Shown: positions 51,500 through 60,603 of the stretch, piece by piece | Numbering within the stretch: the first letter of the stretch is position 1 | Layout of the letters: each line of letters starts with the position of its first letter | From: Flavobacterium cauense R2A-7 | GTDB lineage: Bacteria; Bacteroidota; Bacteroidia; Flavobacteriales; Flavobacteriaceae | Assembly (NCBI RefSeq): GCF_000498475.1 | Contig: NZ_AVBI01000016.1 | Location: forward strand, 186,001 to 250,000 | Direction of reading: 5' to 3' | Length of the DNA: 64,000 bases | Made by a program: the position numbers and the translations under genes | The notes under the pieces: model-generated | What the model was told of the DNA's origin: nothing | The model's input: the letters and a program-made list of their open reading frames with translations, nothing else | Database searches by the model: none

Positions 51500-53512
51500 T
51501 TAATTTTTGATGATTTTACCGGAAGATTTTTTGCCTAAATCGTTTTCAAGAACGATAACATAGGTGCCGGTTTTTAATTCCTGGACAGAAATCGAGTTGT
51601 CTGGAACGCTGGTTTTTTTGATGATTTTTCCGGTTATGTCGTAAATCGTAACGGTTTTTATTTTTTCATTTGGATTTGCGGTATTGAATCGGATAAAGTC
51701 ATTTGCAGGATTCGGATACATGGTGAAATTACCCAAATTGTTTTCCGCTACAGCAAGCGTACTACCTTCAATAACGGTTAAAGCTTGATTGGAAGTAGGG
51801 TTGACTATAGTGTCAACTACACCCGAAGGCCAAATGATTACCACTTGGGTGATTTGTGTTTCCGTTCCCAGTCCGAAATGAGTGTTTAAGGTGCTCATGT
51901 TTCTAAAACCATCACCGCTTCTCACATCTCTGATTTGTTTGCCCCAAGCGCCATAAATTTCGACGCGGGCACCAATACCGTTACTGTTGCTTTGTATGCC
52001 TTTCAGGTTAATTTTAATCCAATTATTTGCATTTGGATTGTTGTAGTAAATAGTGCTTCCGTTTTGAACGTCCAGAAAACCATCGTTATTCAAATCGCCA
52101 ATTGGCCCGTTGGTTGGAGCAACAGAATACGGGGTGAAAGTCATGTTTCCGTTGTTAATCATTATTGCGTTTCCGGCTCCGAAAACATCTACAAAACCAT
52201 CGTTGTTGAAGTCATGCGCCACATGCTCGATTCCCATGGAGGCAAACGTATCGTATCCGGAACCGGCTGTTACGTCCGTGAAGGTTCCGTTACCGTTATT
52301 TTTCATTAGTTTGTGCATGCCGTTTGCATTGGAACTGGCTCCTACAAGCGCGTCCATATCGCCATCATTGTCGAAATCACCCCAAGCGGAAGACCATGTC
52401 TGAACCGGATCGGCCATGTTTGCGGCGACACTTACATTGGTAAAAGTTCCGTTACCATTATTGCGGTGTAGTTCGTTAATATTGGCCGTGGTGACACCGC
52501 CTCTGCATTTTGCGATGAACAGATCGGAATCACCATCGTTGTCATAATCCACCCAAATAGAACCGTAGTTGCCTCCTTCGGTATGATCGCCTAAACCACC
52601 CTGATTGAAGTTTAAGATGCCACTTCCGTTGTTTAGGAAATAAACGTTTGGATCTACATCATGACAAACAAAAGCATCTAGATTTCCGTCTTTGTTAATA
52701 TCCGTGAAATTGGAACGCTGGCAAAAAATGTATTGGGCAAAATTCACCGAATTATAAGTAGTTCCGCTGCTCGCCGATTGTAAAAAGGTAGCGCCGTTTC
52801 CGCCACCCAAAAGCAAATCATTAAAGCCATCTTTGTTGTAATCGCCGGCAGCAATGCTCCATGAAGGCAGATTGGTAACTCCGGAAACGGGTATGTTTAC
52901 AGTTGTAAAACCCGGTGAACCTACGTTTTTCTTTAAAATCTGTAGTTGTGTTGCGCTTACCGAAACGATATCGTCCAGATTATCTCCATTCATATCAACC
53001 ACACAATTGTTATAGGTACCCGAGAGTGAAACCGTTTGAGAAGAAAAAGAAATTACCGGAATAACCAAAGGCTGTTCAATCAGATCAAAAGTGAATCCGG
53101 AAGCATTCCAGCGGTTGTCAAAAGCAATATAATAGGTAGTACCGGCTGTAACATTGAAAGTAGCGATGGATAAATAACCGTTCCCGATAATTCCGCCATC
53201 GTCATCACCAGAGACACAGCTTAAGGCAGCACAACCACCGGTATACACATTGAAACGGGTGTCTTTGCCGGAATTGATGGCTAAATCAGTTGTTATGGTA
53301 ACGGTGTAATTGCTTGTTGGGGTATAAGTATACCATTCGCTCAGGGTTGCATTGGTTGTATTTGGTCCGCATAAGATAGTGATGGGAGTCGGACCGTCAA
53401 TTACACTTACAATATGGCTTCCTGCGGTTATCGGAAGTGCCGTGGCACAAGTGTTTTGTGCGTTGGTTACCCAAGAGGTAATTCCAAGAATAAGTAGGGT
53501 AATTTTTTTCAT
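51500..53512 (-). CDS. FG-GAP/VCBS repeat and UnbV domain T9SS cargo
   Basis: The 670-residue protein has a signal peptide (MKKITLLILGITSWVTNAQ), an N-terminal domain with CATALPITAGSH, then 5-7 FG-GAP/VCBS repeats with calcium loops such as DYNKDGFNDLLLGGG, DINKDGNLDAFVC, DYDNDGDSDLFIAKC, DFDNDGDMDALVG and DFNNDGFVDVFG. An ASPIC/UnbV part follows (GARVEIYGAWGKQIRDVRSGDGFRNM, THFGLG). The end is a T9SS type A domain (FTMYPNPANDFIRFN, YDITGKIIKKTSVP). Secreted or cell-surface; it may bind glycans or protein partners. It is followed on the minus strand by nothing and preceded by the diheme cytochrome. Confidence 0.88.
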   Translation of the reverse strand: MKKITLLILGITSWVTNAQNTCATALPITAGSHIVSVIDGPTPITILCGPNTTNATLSEWYTYTPTSNYTVTITTDLAINSGKDTRFNVYTGGCAALSCVSGDDDGGIIGNGYLSIATFNVTAGTTYYIAFDNRWNASGFTFDLIEQPLVIPVISFSSQTVSLSGTYNNCVVDMNGDNLDDIVSVSATQLQILKKNVGSPGFTTVNIPVSGVTNLPSWSIAAGDYNKDGFNDLLLGGGNGATFLQSASSGTTYNSVNFAQYIFCQRSNFTDINKDGNLDAFVCHDVDPNVYFLNNGSGILNFNQGGLGDHTEGGNYGSIWVDYDNDGDSDLFIAKCRGGVTTANINELHRNNGNGTFTNVSVAANMADPVQTWSSAWGDFDNDGDMDALVGASSNANGMHKLMKNNGNGTFTDVTAGSGYDTFASMGIEHVAHDFNNDGFVDVFGAGNAIMINNGNMTFTPYSVAPTNGPIGDLNNDGFLDVQNGSTIYYNNPNANNWIKINLKGIQSNSNGIGARVEIYGAWGKQIRDVRSGDGFRNMSTLNTHFGLGTETQITQVVIIWPSGVVDTIVNPTSNQALTVIEGSTLAVAENNLGNFTMYPNPANDFIRFNTANPNEKIKTVTIYDITGKIIKKTSVPDNSISVQELKTGTYVIVLENDLGKKSSGKIIKN

Positions 53513-53547
53513 AGGCGTATGCTTTGTGTTGGTTTGTTTTTTATGAT

Positions 53548-54660
53548 TTAGTTGCAGGCAGGTGTTAAGGAGTTAATCCATTGTTCAATGAGCTGCAATC
53601 CTTCTTCATGAACAATTGTTCTTCCCAATAGCGGCATTCTGGTGGCTTCATTTACAGAACTCATTCTGAAATGCATTACCGAACGCTGTGCATTTCCTTT
53701 GTTGACAATATGGGTTAATGAATTATCAATGTTTTCCTGTGGTGCAACACATACTCCCAAATTAGTAGGATCGGCAGTTTCACTAAAAGCAAAACGCATC
53801 GGTCGGTAATCACAATGGCTGTTGGTTGCATGGCAATGGGCACAATTGGCATCTATGTAGGAACGCACTCTTGTTTCCAAAGGCTTAGATGTGTCTTTCC
53901 AATTAACGGTACTTACTATATTGCTCGGATAACTTTCCAAATATCCTTCTTCTTTCCATTTTGCCAATTGATTTGTGGAGCCGTTGGTATAATTGTAATT
54001 GAAATTCAGACTTTGAGGTTTTGGTCCTATTGGAATCGGTTTTTCGTTTGATTTATGGCAGGTAAGACATTCTGTTCCAGAAGGGATGCGGTAATTCGAG
54101 GATTTTATCACATCATTTTCATCCTTCCACGAAATAGGGAAGTAACTGCCGGCCAAATCAAGGTACGCTTCTGTTTGGTCATTATTCCAAACATAGTTTG
54201 CGAAAATCCAGATGTCTTTTAGGTTTTCGTCAACACCTTTTTTAATCATCACACGGGTTTCGATAATGCGAGTAGTGTTTGCCGGTTGTACGTTTTCGTA
54301 ATAAAATGTTTTTATTAAAGCTGTTCCTGTTGGGAATTTCAAAATCTTTCCATCGCCATCGTAAGTTGCTTTTACGCCTGAAGGCATCCATACGAAACGT
54401 TTTTTGTGTGCGTAATCGGTGAATAATTGACTCGCGGGTTCGTAAGGAAGTACTTTGTAGGAAGGGGTCTGATTTTTTAACGTTCCTTCAAAGAACTTAT
54501 AATCAGAAAGTTTTGGGTACGGAACCTGAGTGATGTCCAATACAACGGGTGAAACAGGTGTGTATTCTTCTGTTTCATCATTGGTATTGCAGGCTATTAT
54601 TGTTGTCAGCGCCAGTATTAAAAGGAAACCTGATAATTTTAGTAGGTATTTTTGTTGCAT
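53548..54660 (-). CDS. Diheme c-type cytochrome lipoprotein (SO2930/HNE_0200-like)
   Basis: The 370-residue protein has a lipoprotein signal (LILALTTIIACN, Cys at residue 24). Two haem-c sites are visible: CLTCH at 198-202 and CAHCH at 273-277, the second followed by CDYRPMRF. The block YPKLSDYKFFEGTLKNQTPSYKVLPYEPAS and the end MPLLGRTIVHEEGLQLIEQWI match, from memory, the SO2930/HNE_0200 (TIGR03806) family. Such proteins are likely electron carriers or enzymes at the outer surface; no substrate is known. It lies upstream of the FG-GAP/UnbV gene by 35 bp and is probably co-transcribed with it. Confidence 0.84.
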   Translation of the reverse strand: MQQKYLLKLSGFLLILALTTIIACNTNDETEEYTPVSPVVLDITQVPYPKLSDYKFFEGTLKNQTPSYKVLPYEPASQLFTDYAHKKRFVWMPSGVKATYDGDGKILKFPTGTALIKTFYYENVQPANTTRIIETRVMIKKGVDENLKDIWIFANYVWNNDQTEAYLDLAGSYFPISWKDENDVIKSSNYRIPSGTECLTCHKSNEKPIPIGPKPQSLNFNYNYTNGSTNQLAKWKEEGYLESYPSNIVSTVNWKDTSKPLETRVRSYIDANCAHCHATNSHCDYRPMRFAFSETADPTNLGVCVAPQENIDNSLTHIVNKGNAQRSVMHFRMSSVNEATRMPLLGRTIVHEEGLQLIEQWINSLTPACN

Positions 54661-54756
54661 ATTTATTATATAATTTAAGTCAATGCTTTCAAATATATAA
54701 TAAATTTATCTTTTTTATGGGTTATTGTGGTTTATTAATAAAATATTTTAAAAATG

Positions 54757-55299
54757 TTATAATTCTAATTTTACATTAAAAGCTTCAAGGTTTTTGAGTG
54801 CTTCTGCAGAAGAATAATCAAAAGTGTTTTCAATTGCTTTGTATTCTTTCTTGCTGTTCATTCTTCGAACTGATTCATAAAATCGACGCACTTCTTCCGG
54901 ATTGGAGAGGATCAATGTTGGAACGGGAACAGAATTTCCGCTATTGTCTTTGGCAACCATGGTAAAATAGGAAGAATTGCAATGCTTCACTTTTCCGGTC
55001 TGTATGTTTTCGGACGTCACTCGAATACCTACCACCATCGACGTTTTTCCAACGTAATTCACAGAGGCTTTTAGGGTTACAAGTTCGCCCACCTCAATTG
55101 GATTTAAAAAATCAACCGTATCCACAGATGCTGTCACACAATATTTTCCCGAATATTTAGACGCCGAGGCAAACGCAATCTGATCCATAAGGGAAAGAAT
55201 GTAACCTCCATGAATTTTTCCGCTGAAATTCGAATGCGACGGCAGCATTAATTCGGATAAAGTGATTTTTGAGGCACTTACTTTTTTGAAATTTTCCAT
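54757..55299 (-). CDS. Acyl-CoA thioesterase (hotdog fold)
   Basis: The start is the ATG at 55297-55299 (MENFKKVSASKITLSELMLPSHSNFSGKIHGGYILSLMDQIAF), because the longer frame overlaps the upstream gene. The 180-residue product has the hotdog signatures LPSHSNFSGKIHGGYILSLMDQIA (with the GGxxLxxMD helix) and YCVTASVDTVDFLNPIEVGE near 65-85. It fits the YciA/BACH-type acyl-CoA thioesterases, which cleave fatty acyl-CoA in the cytoplasm. It follows the membrane-anchored protein by 5 bp. Confidence 0.9.
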   Translation of the reverse strand: MENFKKVSASKITLSELMLPSHSNFSGKIHGGYILSLMDQIAFASASKYSGKYCVTASVDTVDFLNPIEVGELVTLKASVNYVGKTSMVVGIRVTSENIQTGKVKHCNSSYFTMVAKDNSGNSVPVPTLILSNPEEVRRFYESVRRMNSKKEYKAIENTFDYSSAEALKNLEAFNVKLEL

Positions 55300-55304
55300 A
55301 GTTT

Positions 55305-55670
55305 CTATTTGTTGAAATGTGGTGAATTTTCCAATTGCACGTCTGTTATGAAATATTTTGTATCGCCCCACCATGGAAACGTTCGAAGTCGTTCCACATA
55401 AGTGACTTTTACATATTTCCCCTGATAATTTACCAAGTCGTCAATAACGTTTTGATCTTTGTCCAATACCGAAAAACTGAAAATCTGAGCACCGGAAATT
55501 CCTTGGCTCATTTCGCCTTCCCAGGTCTTTACGATAAATCCTTTTCGGCTGATTTTGATTAGTTCACCAGCGCGCACACCATCACTGTAAGGAATATAAT
55601 AGATGTAGGCAAAATAGGTAACGAACATTAAGACTAATGCCAGTAAACCAAATAAAAGGTATTTTTTCAT
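55305..55670 (-). CDS. Hypothetical membrane-anchored protein
   Basis: The 121-residue product starts with a membrane segment (KKYLLFGLLALVLMFVTYFAYIYYI) followed by a small beta-rich domain (YSDGVRAGELIKISRKGFIVKTWEGEMSQGI, GKYVKVTYVERLRTFPWWGDTKYFI). Orthologues in Flavobacteria are, as I recall, sometimes wrongly called 6-phosphogluconate dehydrogenase; nothing of that enzyme is visible. Role unknown. It is 6 bp downstream of rmuC and 5 bp before the thioesterase gene, so all three seem one unit. Confidence 0.8.
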   Translation of the reverse strand: MKKYLLFGLLALVLMFVTYFAYIYYIPYSDGVRAGELIKISRKGFIVKTWEGEMSQGISGAQIFSFSVLDKDQNVIDDLVNYQGKYVKVTYVERLRTFPWWGDTKYFITDVQLENSPHFNK

Positions 55671-55676
55671 AAAACG

Positions 55677-57047
55677 TTAATTTTCGGTTGTATGTTCTTT
55701 TTCGAGAGCACGGTTAAGAATGTTTTCGGGTAGGGATTTTTTTGCTTTGGCTCCCATCTTTTTTAGTTTTTCCACACTGGTTACAAGGTTTCCTTTGCCT
55801 TCTACCAATTTGTTCATGGCGTTGCCGTACTCGCTTTTTGCCTCGTCCATTTTTTTGCCAATTTTAACCAAATCAGACACGAAGCCTTCAAATTTATCGT
55901 ATAATGCTCCTGCCTGACGTGCTATTTCATAGGCGTTTTCCTGTTGTTTCTGGTTGGTCCACATACTGTCGATGGTTCGCAAAGTAGCCAATAGTGTGGA
56001 TGGTGTTACGATTACGATGTTTTTTTCAAAAGCTTTGTTGTATAAAGTGTTGTCTTCGTTTAGTGCTAATGCAAATGCCGGTTCCATCGGAATAAATAAC
56101 AATACAAAATCCGGACTTTCAATCTGATATAAATCATGGTAGTTCTTACCGCTTAACTGCTCGACATGACGTTTGATGGAATTTACATGTTCTTTTAAAA
56201 AAGCGGTTTTGTTTTCTTCGTCTTCTTCATTAATGAAACGCTCATAAGCAGTTAAAGAAACTTTGGAATCGACAATCATTTTCTTACCGTCCGGAAGATT
56301 GATGACTACATCGGGTTGCACACGCGAACCGTCTTCGGTAACGAAACTTTGCTGTACTTCGTATTCACGGCCTTTCTCCAAGCCCGATTTTTCCAGTACA
56401 CGTTCTAAAATCAATTCGCCCCAATTGCCCTGCATTTTACTGTCGCCTTTTAATGCTTTGGTAAGATTCAGCGTTTCTTTACTCATCTGTTCGTTCATTT
56501 CGCGTAAACCTAAAATCTGCTGACGTAAAGCGGCGTGATAATCGATACTTTCTTTGTGTGTGTCTTCAACTTTCTTTTCAAATAACTGTATTTTGTCCTG
56601 TAAAGGCGTCAGGATGTTTTTCAGTTGTTCTTTGTTTTGCTCTGTGAATTTATTTGTTTTTTCTTCCAGAATCTTATTGGCCAGATTTTCGAATTCCTTG
56701 GTGAATTTCTCCTGAAGCTGGTTCACTTCTTCTTTTTGTTCTTTGTTTCGTTCCCACAGGTTTTCGAAATCGGTTTCTTTTTTGGACAACTGAATCGCTA
56801 AGGCATCTTTTTCATTGCGAATGGTTTCTTTTTCGTTATGCAACTGTTGGAGTTGTTTTTCGAAAGTAGCACGTTCAAGTTGAAACTGTTGTTTGTGTTG
56901 TTCGATTTGCGATAAAAGGCCGTTAATGCGTTCTTCCAACCCGGATTTTTCGGATTGTGATTTGGCAGAAAAAAGGATTTTACCAATGAAAATGCCTATT
57001 CCCAAGGCAATGATAAATGCGGCTAATACTAAAAGGGTTTGCGACAT
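55677..57047 (-). CDS. rmuC: DNA recombination protein RmuC
   Basis: The 456-residue protein has an N-terminal membrane segment (LLVLAAFIIALGIGIFIGKILF), a long coiled coil (about 35-190) and a PD-(D/E)xK nuclease-like RmuC domain from about 200: MQGNWGELILERVLEKSGLEKGREYEVQQ, VQPDVVINLPDGKKMIVDSKVSLTAYERF with the acid and Lys of the nuclease fold (D..VDSK). RmuC limits inversions at short inverted repeats. The order and length are normal. Confidence 0.93.
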   Translation of the reverse strand: MSQTLLVLAAFIIALGIGIFIGKILFSAKSQSEKSGLEERINGLLSQIEQHKQQFQLERATFEKQLQQLHNEKETIRNEKDALAIQLSKKETDFENLWERNKEQKEEVNQLQEKFTKEFENLANKILEEKTNKFTEQNKEQLKNILTPLQDKIQLFEKKVEDTHKESIDYHAALRQQILGLREMNEQMSKETLNLTKALKGDSKMQGNWGELILERVLEKSGLEKGREYEVQQSFVTEDGSRVQPDVVINLPDGKKMIVDSKVSLTAYERFINEEDEENKTAFLKEHVNSIKRHVEQLSGKNYHDLYQIESPDFVLLFIPMEPAFALALNEDNTLYNKAFEKNIVIVTPSTLLATLRTIDSMWTNQKQQENAYEIARQAGALYDKFEGFVSDLVKIGKKMDEAKSEYGNAMNKLVEGKGNLVTSVEKLKKMGAKAKKSLPENILNRALEKEHTTEN

Positions 57048-57178
57048 GGATATATGATTTGTTTAATAGTGTAAATGTAGTAAAAAAAAGAAATGGCTTT
57101 GTGATGATTTATTGTAGTGAAAATAAACCGCTGCATCAATTGACTGTTTTATATAAAACGCCTTGTTGCTGTGTGGAT

Positions 57179-57565
57179 TTACTTTGTTTTTTCGTTGTTT
57201 TGGTGTCTATATTTTTCTGCTGCAAACACAATGGCAATCCCTATTATGTATGTCAGCAAATCAAGCCAGGAAAATGAAGTTCCTATAACGGTTCTGGCTA
57301 GTTTTGACTTTTCTAAATTCAGTTTTTCAACAATATTTAAAAATTGAAGGAATTCTATGGTAAAAGCAAAGGCTAAAACGAAAAAAGCAGCTGTTCTCAC
57401 CTTTAAGTTAAAAAACGATTTTACAAAACAATAAAGTAATATAACAACCAATACATCACCTAAATAGGGTCTTATAAAACGGTCATGAACAAATAAGGCG
57501 ATTAGGATTTCTGTGATAAAAAGGGCAACAGTAAATGCTAAATAAAGTGGGTTGAATTTCAGCAT
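57179..57565 (-). CDS. DUF2809 domain-containing membrane protein
   Basis: The 128-residue protein has four hydrophobic segments and the DUF2809 pattern: YLAFTVALFITEILIALFVHDRFIRPYLGDVLVVILLY (PYLGDVLVV), then TAAFFVLAFAFTIEFLQFLNIV, and FSWLDLLTYIIGIAIVFAAE (SWxDLxxYxxG). The family is integral to the membrane and distantly resembles VanZ-like proteins; function unknown. It starts 1 bp after the MFS gene stop, so the two are co-transcribed. Confidence 0.87.
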   Translation of the reverse strand: MLKFNPLYLAFTVALFITEILIALFVHDRFIRPYLGDVLVVILLYCFVKSFFNLKVRTAAFFVLAFAFTIEFLQFLNIVEKLNLEKSKLARTVIGTSFSWLDLLTYIIGIAIVFAAEKYRHQNNEKTK

Positions 57566-57566
57566 T

Positions 57567-58742
57567 TTAATGAGTATTGTCAGGTTTTGGTATTCCGATA
57601 AAATAAACGATTACGATTACGGTTATGCAGGCAGTAGTAATAAATGCTGTTGTGGCACCAAACCGAAACCAAATAATTCCGGTTAAGGAGCTGGCCAACA
57701 TGGTAGCGATACTTTGTAATCCTGAAAATGTTCCAATAGCAGTGGCTGTATCTTTTTTGTCGGTGATGTTTGAAATCCATGCTTTTGAAATGCCTTCGGT
57801 TGCTGCAGAATAGATGCCGTATAAAGCAAAAAGACCAAAGAAGAGATACTGGTTAACACTCATGGCCATTCCGAAATAAACGCTTGCAAATAAAATGAGT
57901 CCGGAGATGAAAATTGTTTTCAGTCCTACTTTATCGGCAAGTATTCCAAGTGGAAAGGCAAACAGTGCATAGATGAGGTTGTAAAAAATGTACATCCCGA
58001 TTACCATTGCATCGTCAAGTCCGCTTTCTTTTGCTTTTAGCAGCAGAAAAACATCCGAACTGTTAAATAATGTAAACAGCAGTAAACCGGCAACCAATTT
58101 GCGGTAAGGAGTCGGACTGGCTTTCCAATACTGCAGAAAGGAAAAAAAAGAAACCTTTGTTTTTTCTTTGTCGGAAACCCTTGTTTTGTCCTTTAGTAAG
58201 AAAGATGCGGCGACAGCGAAAAGGCCGGGAATGAAAGCGACATAAAAAAGTGTTTTGTAATCCTGAGGATAATAATACAGATACAGCAATGCTAAAGCCG
58301 GACCGAAAACGGCTCCCAAAGTATCCATGGAGCGATGGAATCCGAAAATCTTTCCTTTGGTTTGCGGCGTTGCTTCATCGGAAAGCATGGCGTCTCGGGC
58401 TCCTGTTCGGATGCCTTTGCCAAAACGATCGATGGTTCGAGCCAGAAAAATCCATACCGGAAAGGTAAAAACAGCCATCATGGGTCTTGATAAAGAGCTG
58501 AACGCATAACCAATCCGAACAAAAGGAACACGCTTGCCTGAATTGTCGGAAAGTTTACCGAAATATCCTTTACTCAATCCGGCAGTAGCCTCGGCAATTC
58601 CTTCCAATACTCCGATCAGAACTATTGAAAAGCCAATTGATTTGAGGTAAATAGGCATTACAGGATACAGCATTTCACTTGCTATGTCCGTAAAAAGACT
58701 AATTATGGACAGAATCCAAATGGTTCGGGTAATGTATTTCAA
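57567..58742 (-). CDS. MFS transporter
   Basis: The 391-residue permease has about 11-12 membrane segments. The start is a TTG at 58740-58742; no ATG lies between it and the first membrane segment (ITRTIWILSIISLFTDIASEMLYPVMPIYL). The family loop between segments 2 and 3 is KGYFGKLSDNSGKRVPFVRIGYA, with the repeat in the second half GILADKVGLKTIFISG. The DIASEMLYPVMPIYLK start resembles a Bacteroidota subfamily of MFS permeases with unknown substrate. It is followed by DUF2809 with a 1-bp gap. Confidence 0.88.
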   Translation of the reverse strand: MKYITRTIWILSIISLFTDIASEMLYPVMPIYLKSIGFSIVLIGVLEGIAEATAGLSKGYFGKLSDNSGKRVPFVRIGYAFSSLSRPMMAVFTFPVWIFLARTIDRFGKGIRTGARDAMLSDEATPQTKGKIFGFHRSMDTLGAVFGPALALLYLYYYPQDYKTLFYVAFIPGLFAVAASFLLKDKTRVSDKEKTKVSFFSFLQYWKASPTPYRKLVAGLLLFTLFNSSDVFLLLKAKESGLDDAMVIGMYIFYNLIYALFAFPLGILADKVGLKTIFISGLILFASVYFGMAMSVNQYLFFGLFALYGIYSAATEGISKAWISNITDKKDTATAIGTFSGLQSIATMLASSLTGIIWFRFGATTAFITTACITVIVIVYFIGIPKPDNTH

Positions 58743-58774
58743 GATTTTTCAGGTATTTACGGAAAACTTTTCAG

Positions 58775-60142
58775 TCAGCGTTTTACAAACTTAAGAATAT
58801 GATTTTGTTTTTCCGATACGATGTGTGCAATATACATTCCGTTTTGAAGGTCATGGATGTTGATTTGTGAAGTGTTTCCTGTTTGCTCTTTGATTTTTTT
58901 TCCCACAGTATCAAATAAGGTAATTTTTTCAATAGTGTTGTTTTCGTAATTAATGATAGAAATTACATCGCTGGCGGGGTTCGGATATAGGATGAAAGGC
59001 CTGCTTTGACTGAAATTTTCGGTGGATAAATTTGCGCAGAAAACCGAAGTGGGGATATTTCGGTGATTGTTGGATCCGATACCTAATCTGCCGTCTGTAT
59101 TGTAACCCCAAGCCCATAAATCGGTGTTTGAATTCACGCCAATGGTATGTTGATAGGATAGGGCAATGTCTGTCCAATTGCTTGAAGTTCCTACCGAAAC
59201 AGGGATGCTGCTGTGGGTGTTTGTGCCATTTCCCAATTGACCAAAGCTGTTGTATCCCCAAGCCCATAAGGTTCCGTTGGTTTTTATGGCTACTGTATGG
59301 TAACCTCCGGCATTAACATTCTGCCAATCTGAATCAGTACCAATTTGGGTTGGAACAGCTTTATTTGTTAAGGTGCCATCTCCTAATTGACCATAGGCAT
59401 TCCATCCCCAAGCCCATAAAGTGCCATTTTGTTTAATGCCGGTTGTATGCAGATAGCCTTCGTTAATCTCCAGCCAGTCGGTGTCGGTCCCGATTCGTAC
59501 CGGTGTGATTCTGTATGTAATAGTACCGTCTCCTAATTTTCCGTTGGTGTTGTCTCCCCACGCCCATAACGAACCATTGGTTTTAATAGCAAAAGAATTA
59601 CTGTTGCCTGCGGCTACGGATAACCAGTCAGTGTCGGTTCCAATTTGTACCGGATGGTTTTTGTTTATGGTTGTGCCATCGCCAAGTGCTCCATAAGAAT
59701 TGCTTCCCCAAGCCCATAGAGTGCCGTCAGTTTTAATGGCCAATGTGTGGTTGGCACCACCGGAAGCAGTTTTCCAATTTGTTTCCGTATTCATTTGAAT
59801 GGGGATATACAAATCAATATCAGTTCCGTTGCCCAATTGTCCTTCGTTGTTACCGCCCCAGGACCATAACGTATTGTTCTGTTTGATGGCAACCATATGA
59901 CTGTAGCCTGAAGAGACTGTTTTCCAATCTGTGTCTGAAGAGATTAAAACAGGGGCGTTACGGTTAGTGGTAGTGCCATCTCCTAATTGTCCCCGGCCGT
60001 TAAAGCCCCAGGTCCATAGCGTGCCATCTTCTTTAATTGCTGCGGATTGGCCGTTTTTAGCTGATATTTTTTCCCAACATTGAGTGCTTGCAATAGTGTT
60101 CCAGAGCAGGAATACAGATATAAAAAGTAGCTTTTTTTTCAT
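58775..60142 (-). CDS. RCC1-repeat T9SS type A cargo protein
   Basis: The ATG at 60140-60142 opens a signal peptide (MKKKLLFISVFLLWNTIASTQ). The 455-residue protein has about seven RCC1 repeats of 50 residues, each with a (S/N)xxAIKxNGTLWAWGxNxxGQLGDGTxxNxxxPxQIGTDxDW pattern, forming a beta-propeller. The end is a T9SS type A domain (FILYPNPASDVISIIN, FDTVGKKIKEQTG, LQNGMYIAHIV). It is therefore secreted or surface-bound; the propeller probably binds protein or glycan. No partner gene is adjacent. Divergent from the small-RNA region. Confidence 0.88.
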   Translation of the reverse strand: MKKKLLFISVFLLWNTIASTQCWEKISAKNGQSAAIKEDGTLWTWGFNGRGQLGDGTTTNRNAPVLISSDTDWKTVSSGYSHMVAIKQNNTLWSWGGNNEGQLGNGTDIDLYIPIQMNTETNWKTASGGANHTLAIKTDGTLWAWGSNSYGALGDGTTINKNHPVQIGTDTDWLSVAAGNSNSFAIKTNGSLWAWGDNTNGKLGDGTITYRITPVRIGTDTDWLEINEGYLHTTGIKQNGTLWAWGWNAYGQLGDGTLTNKAVPTQIGTDSDWQNVNAGGYHTVAIKTNGTLWAWGYNSFGQLGNGTNTHSSIPVSVGTSSNWTDIALSYQHTIGVNSNTDLWAWGYNTDGRLGIGSNNHRNIPTSVFCANLSTENFSQSRPFILYPNPASDVISIINYENNTIEKITLFDTVGKKIKEQTGNTSQINIHDLQNGMYIAHIVSEKQNHILKFVKR

Positions 60143-60151
60143 AAGCAGCAT

Positions 60152-60378
60152 TTATTGAATTTAAAAATTCTTCCTCTTCATCTTAATGAGATGTTTTTTA
60201 TTGAAAAAAACGGTCTCATAGTATATTGGTAAATTAAATACAATTTAGCGAAAAAACAAATAAAGTTTTATTAAATTAACATTATTTATGTGTTTAACTT
60301 TAAGTTTAAAACATTTTATGAAAAATATGTTAAAAAAATCTATTTTGATTATTTTTGATGTAAAATGTTGATTTTTAG
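60152..60378. other. Gene-free A/T-rich stretch
   Basis: No reading frame, repeat or stable hairpin was seen between the RCC1 gene and the first small-RNA promoter. Confidence 0.6.
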
Positions 60379-60408
60379 TTGTTTGTATTGAAAATATTTG
60401 TAACTTTA
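60379..60408 (+). promoter_or_regulatory. Promoter of the first small-RNA candidate
   Basis: TTG (60379-60381), 19 nt, TAACTTTA (60401-60408) fits the consensus except for the final base. Confidence 0.6.
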
Positions 60409-60411
60409 CTG

Positions 60412-60549
60412 AACGGTTTTTGATTTGTTATTTGAATTTATTCATCCGTGAAAAGAGAATCTATTCGAGAGTCGTTTCAACTAAAATAGTGAAAGGATAA
60501 TAGTAAATCAGAATACTGTAGAGAGGCCTGTTAAAAGGCCTCTTTTTTT
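60412..60549 (+). ncRNA. Small-RNA candidate 1 of a tandem pair
   Basis: A segment of about 138 nt lies between a promoter and a strong terminator (AGAGGCCT 60522-60529 / AGGCCTCT 60536-60543 plus T run), with no start-to-stop frame of useful length. Its 5' half (ggtttttgatttgttatttgaat) and middle (gtgaaaagagaatctattcgag, gtgaaagg) reappear in the second candidate. Family unknown to me; a known flavobacterial RNA motif such as Flavo-1 is a possibility that cannot be tested here. Confidence 0.6.
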
Positions 60550-60590
60550 GTTTTAAAAGGATAATTTCTAAAGCGTATCGAAATATTTCG

Positions 60591-60598
60591 TAAATTTG
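60591..60598 (+). promoter_or_regulatory. -7 element of the second small-RNA candidate
   Basis: TAAATTTG, exact match to TAnnTTTG. No TTG at the expected distance upstream. Confidence 0.5.
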
Positions 60599-60603
60599 AG
60601 TTG

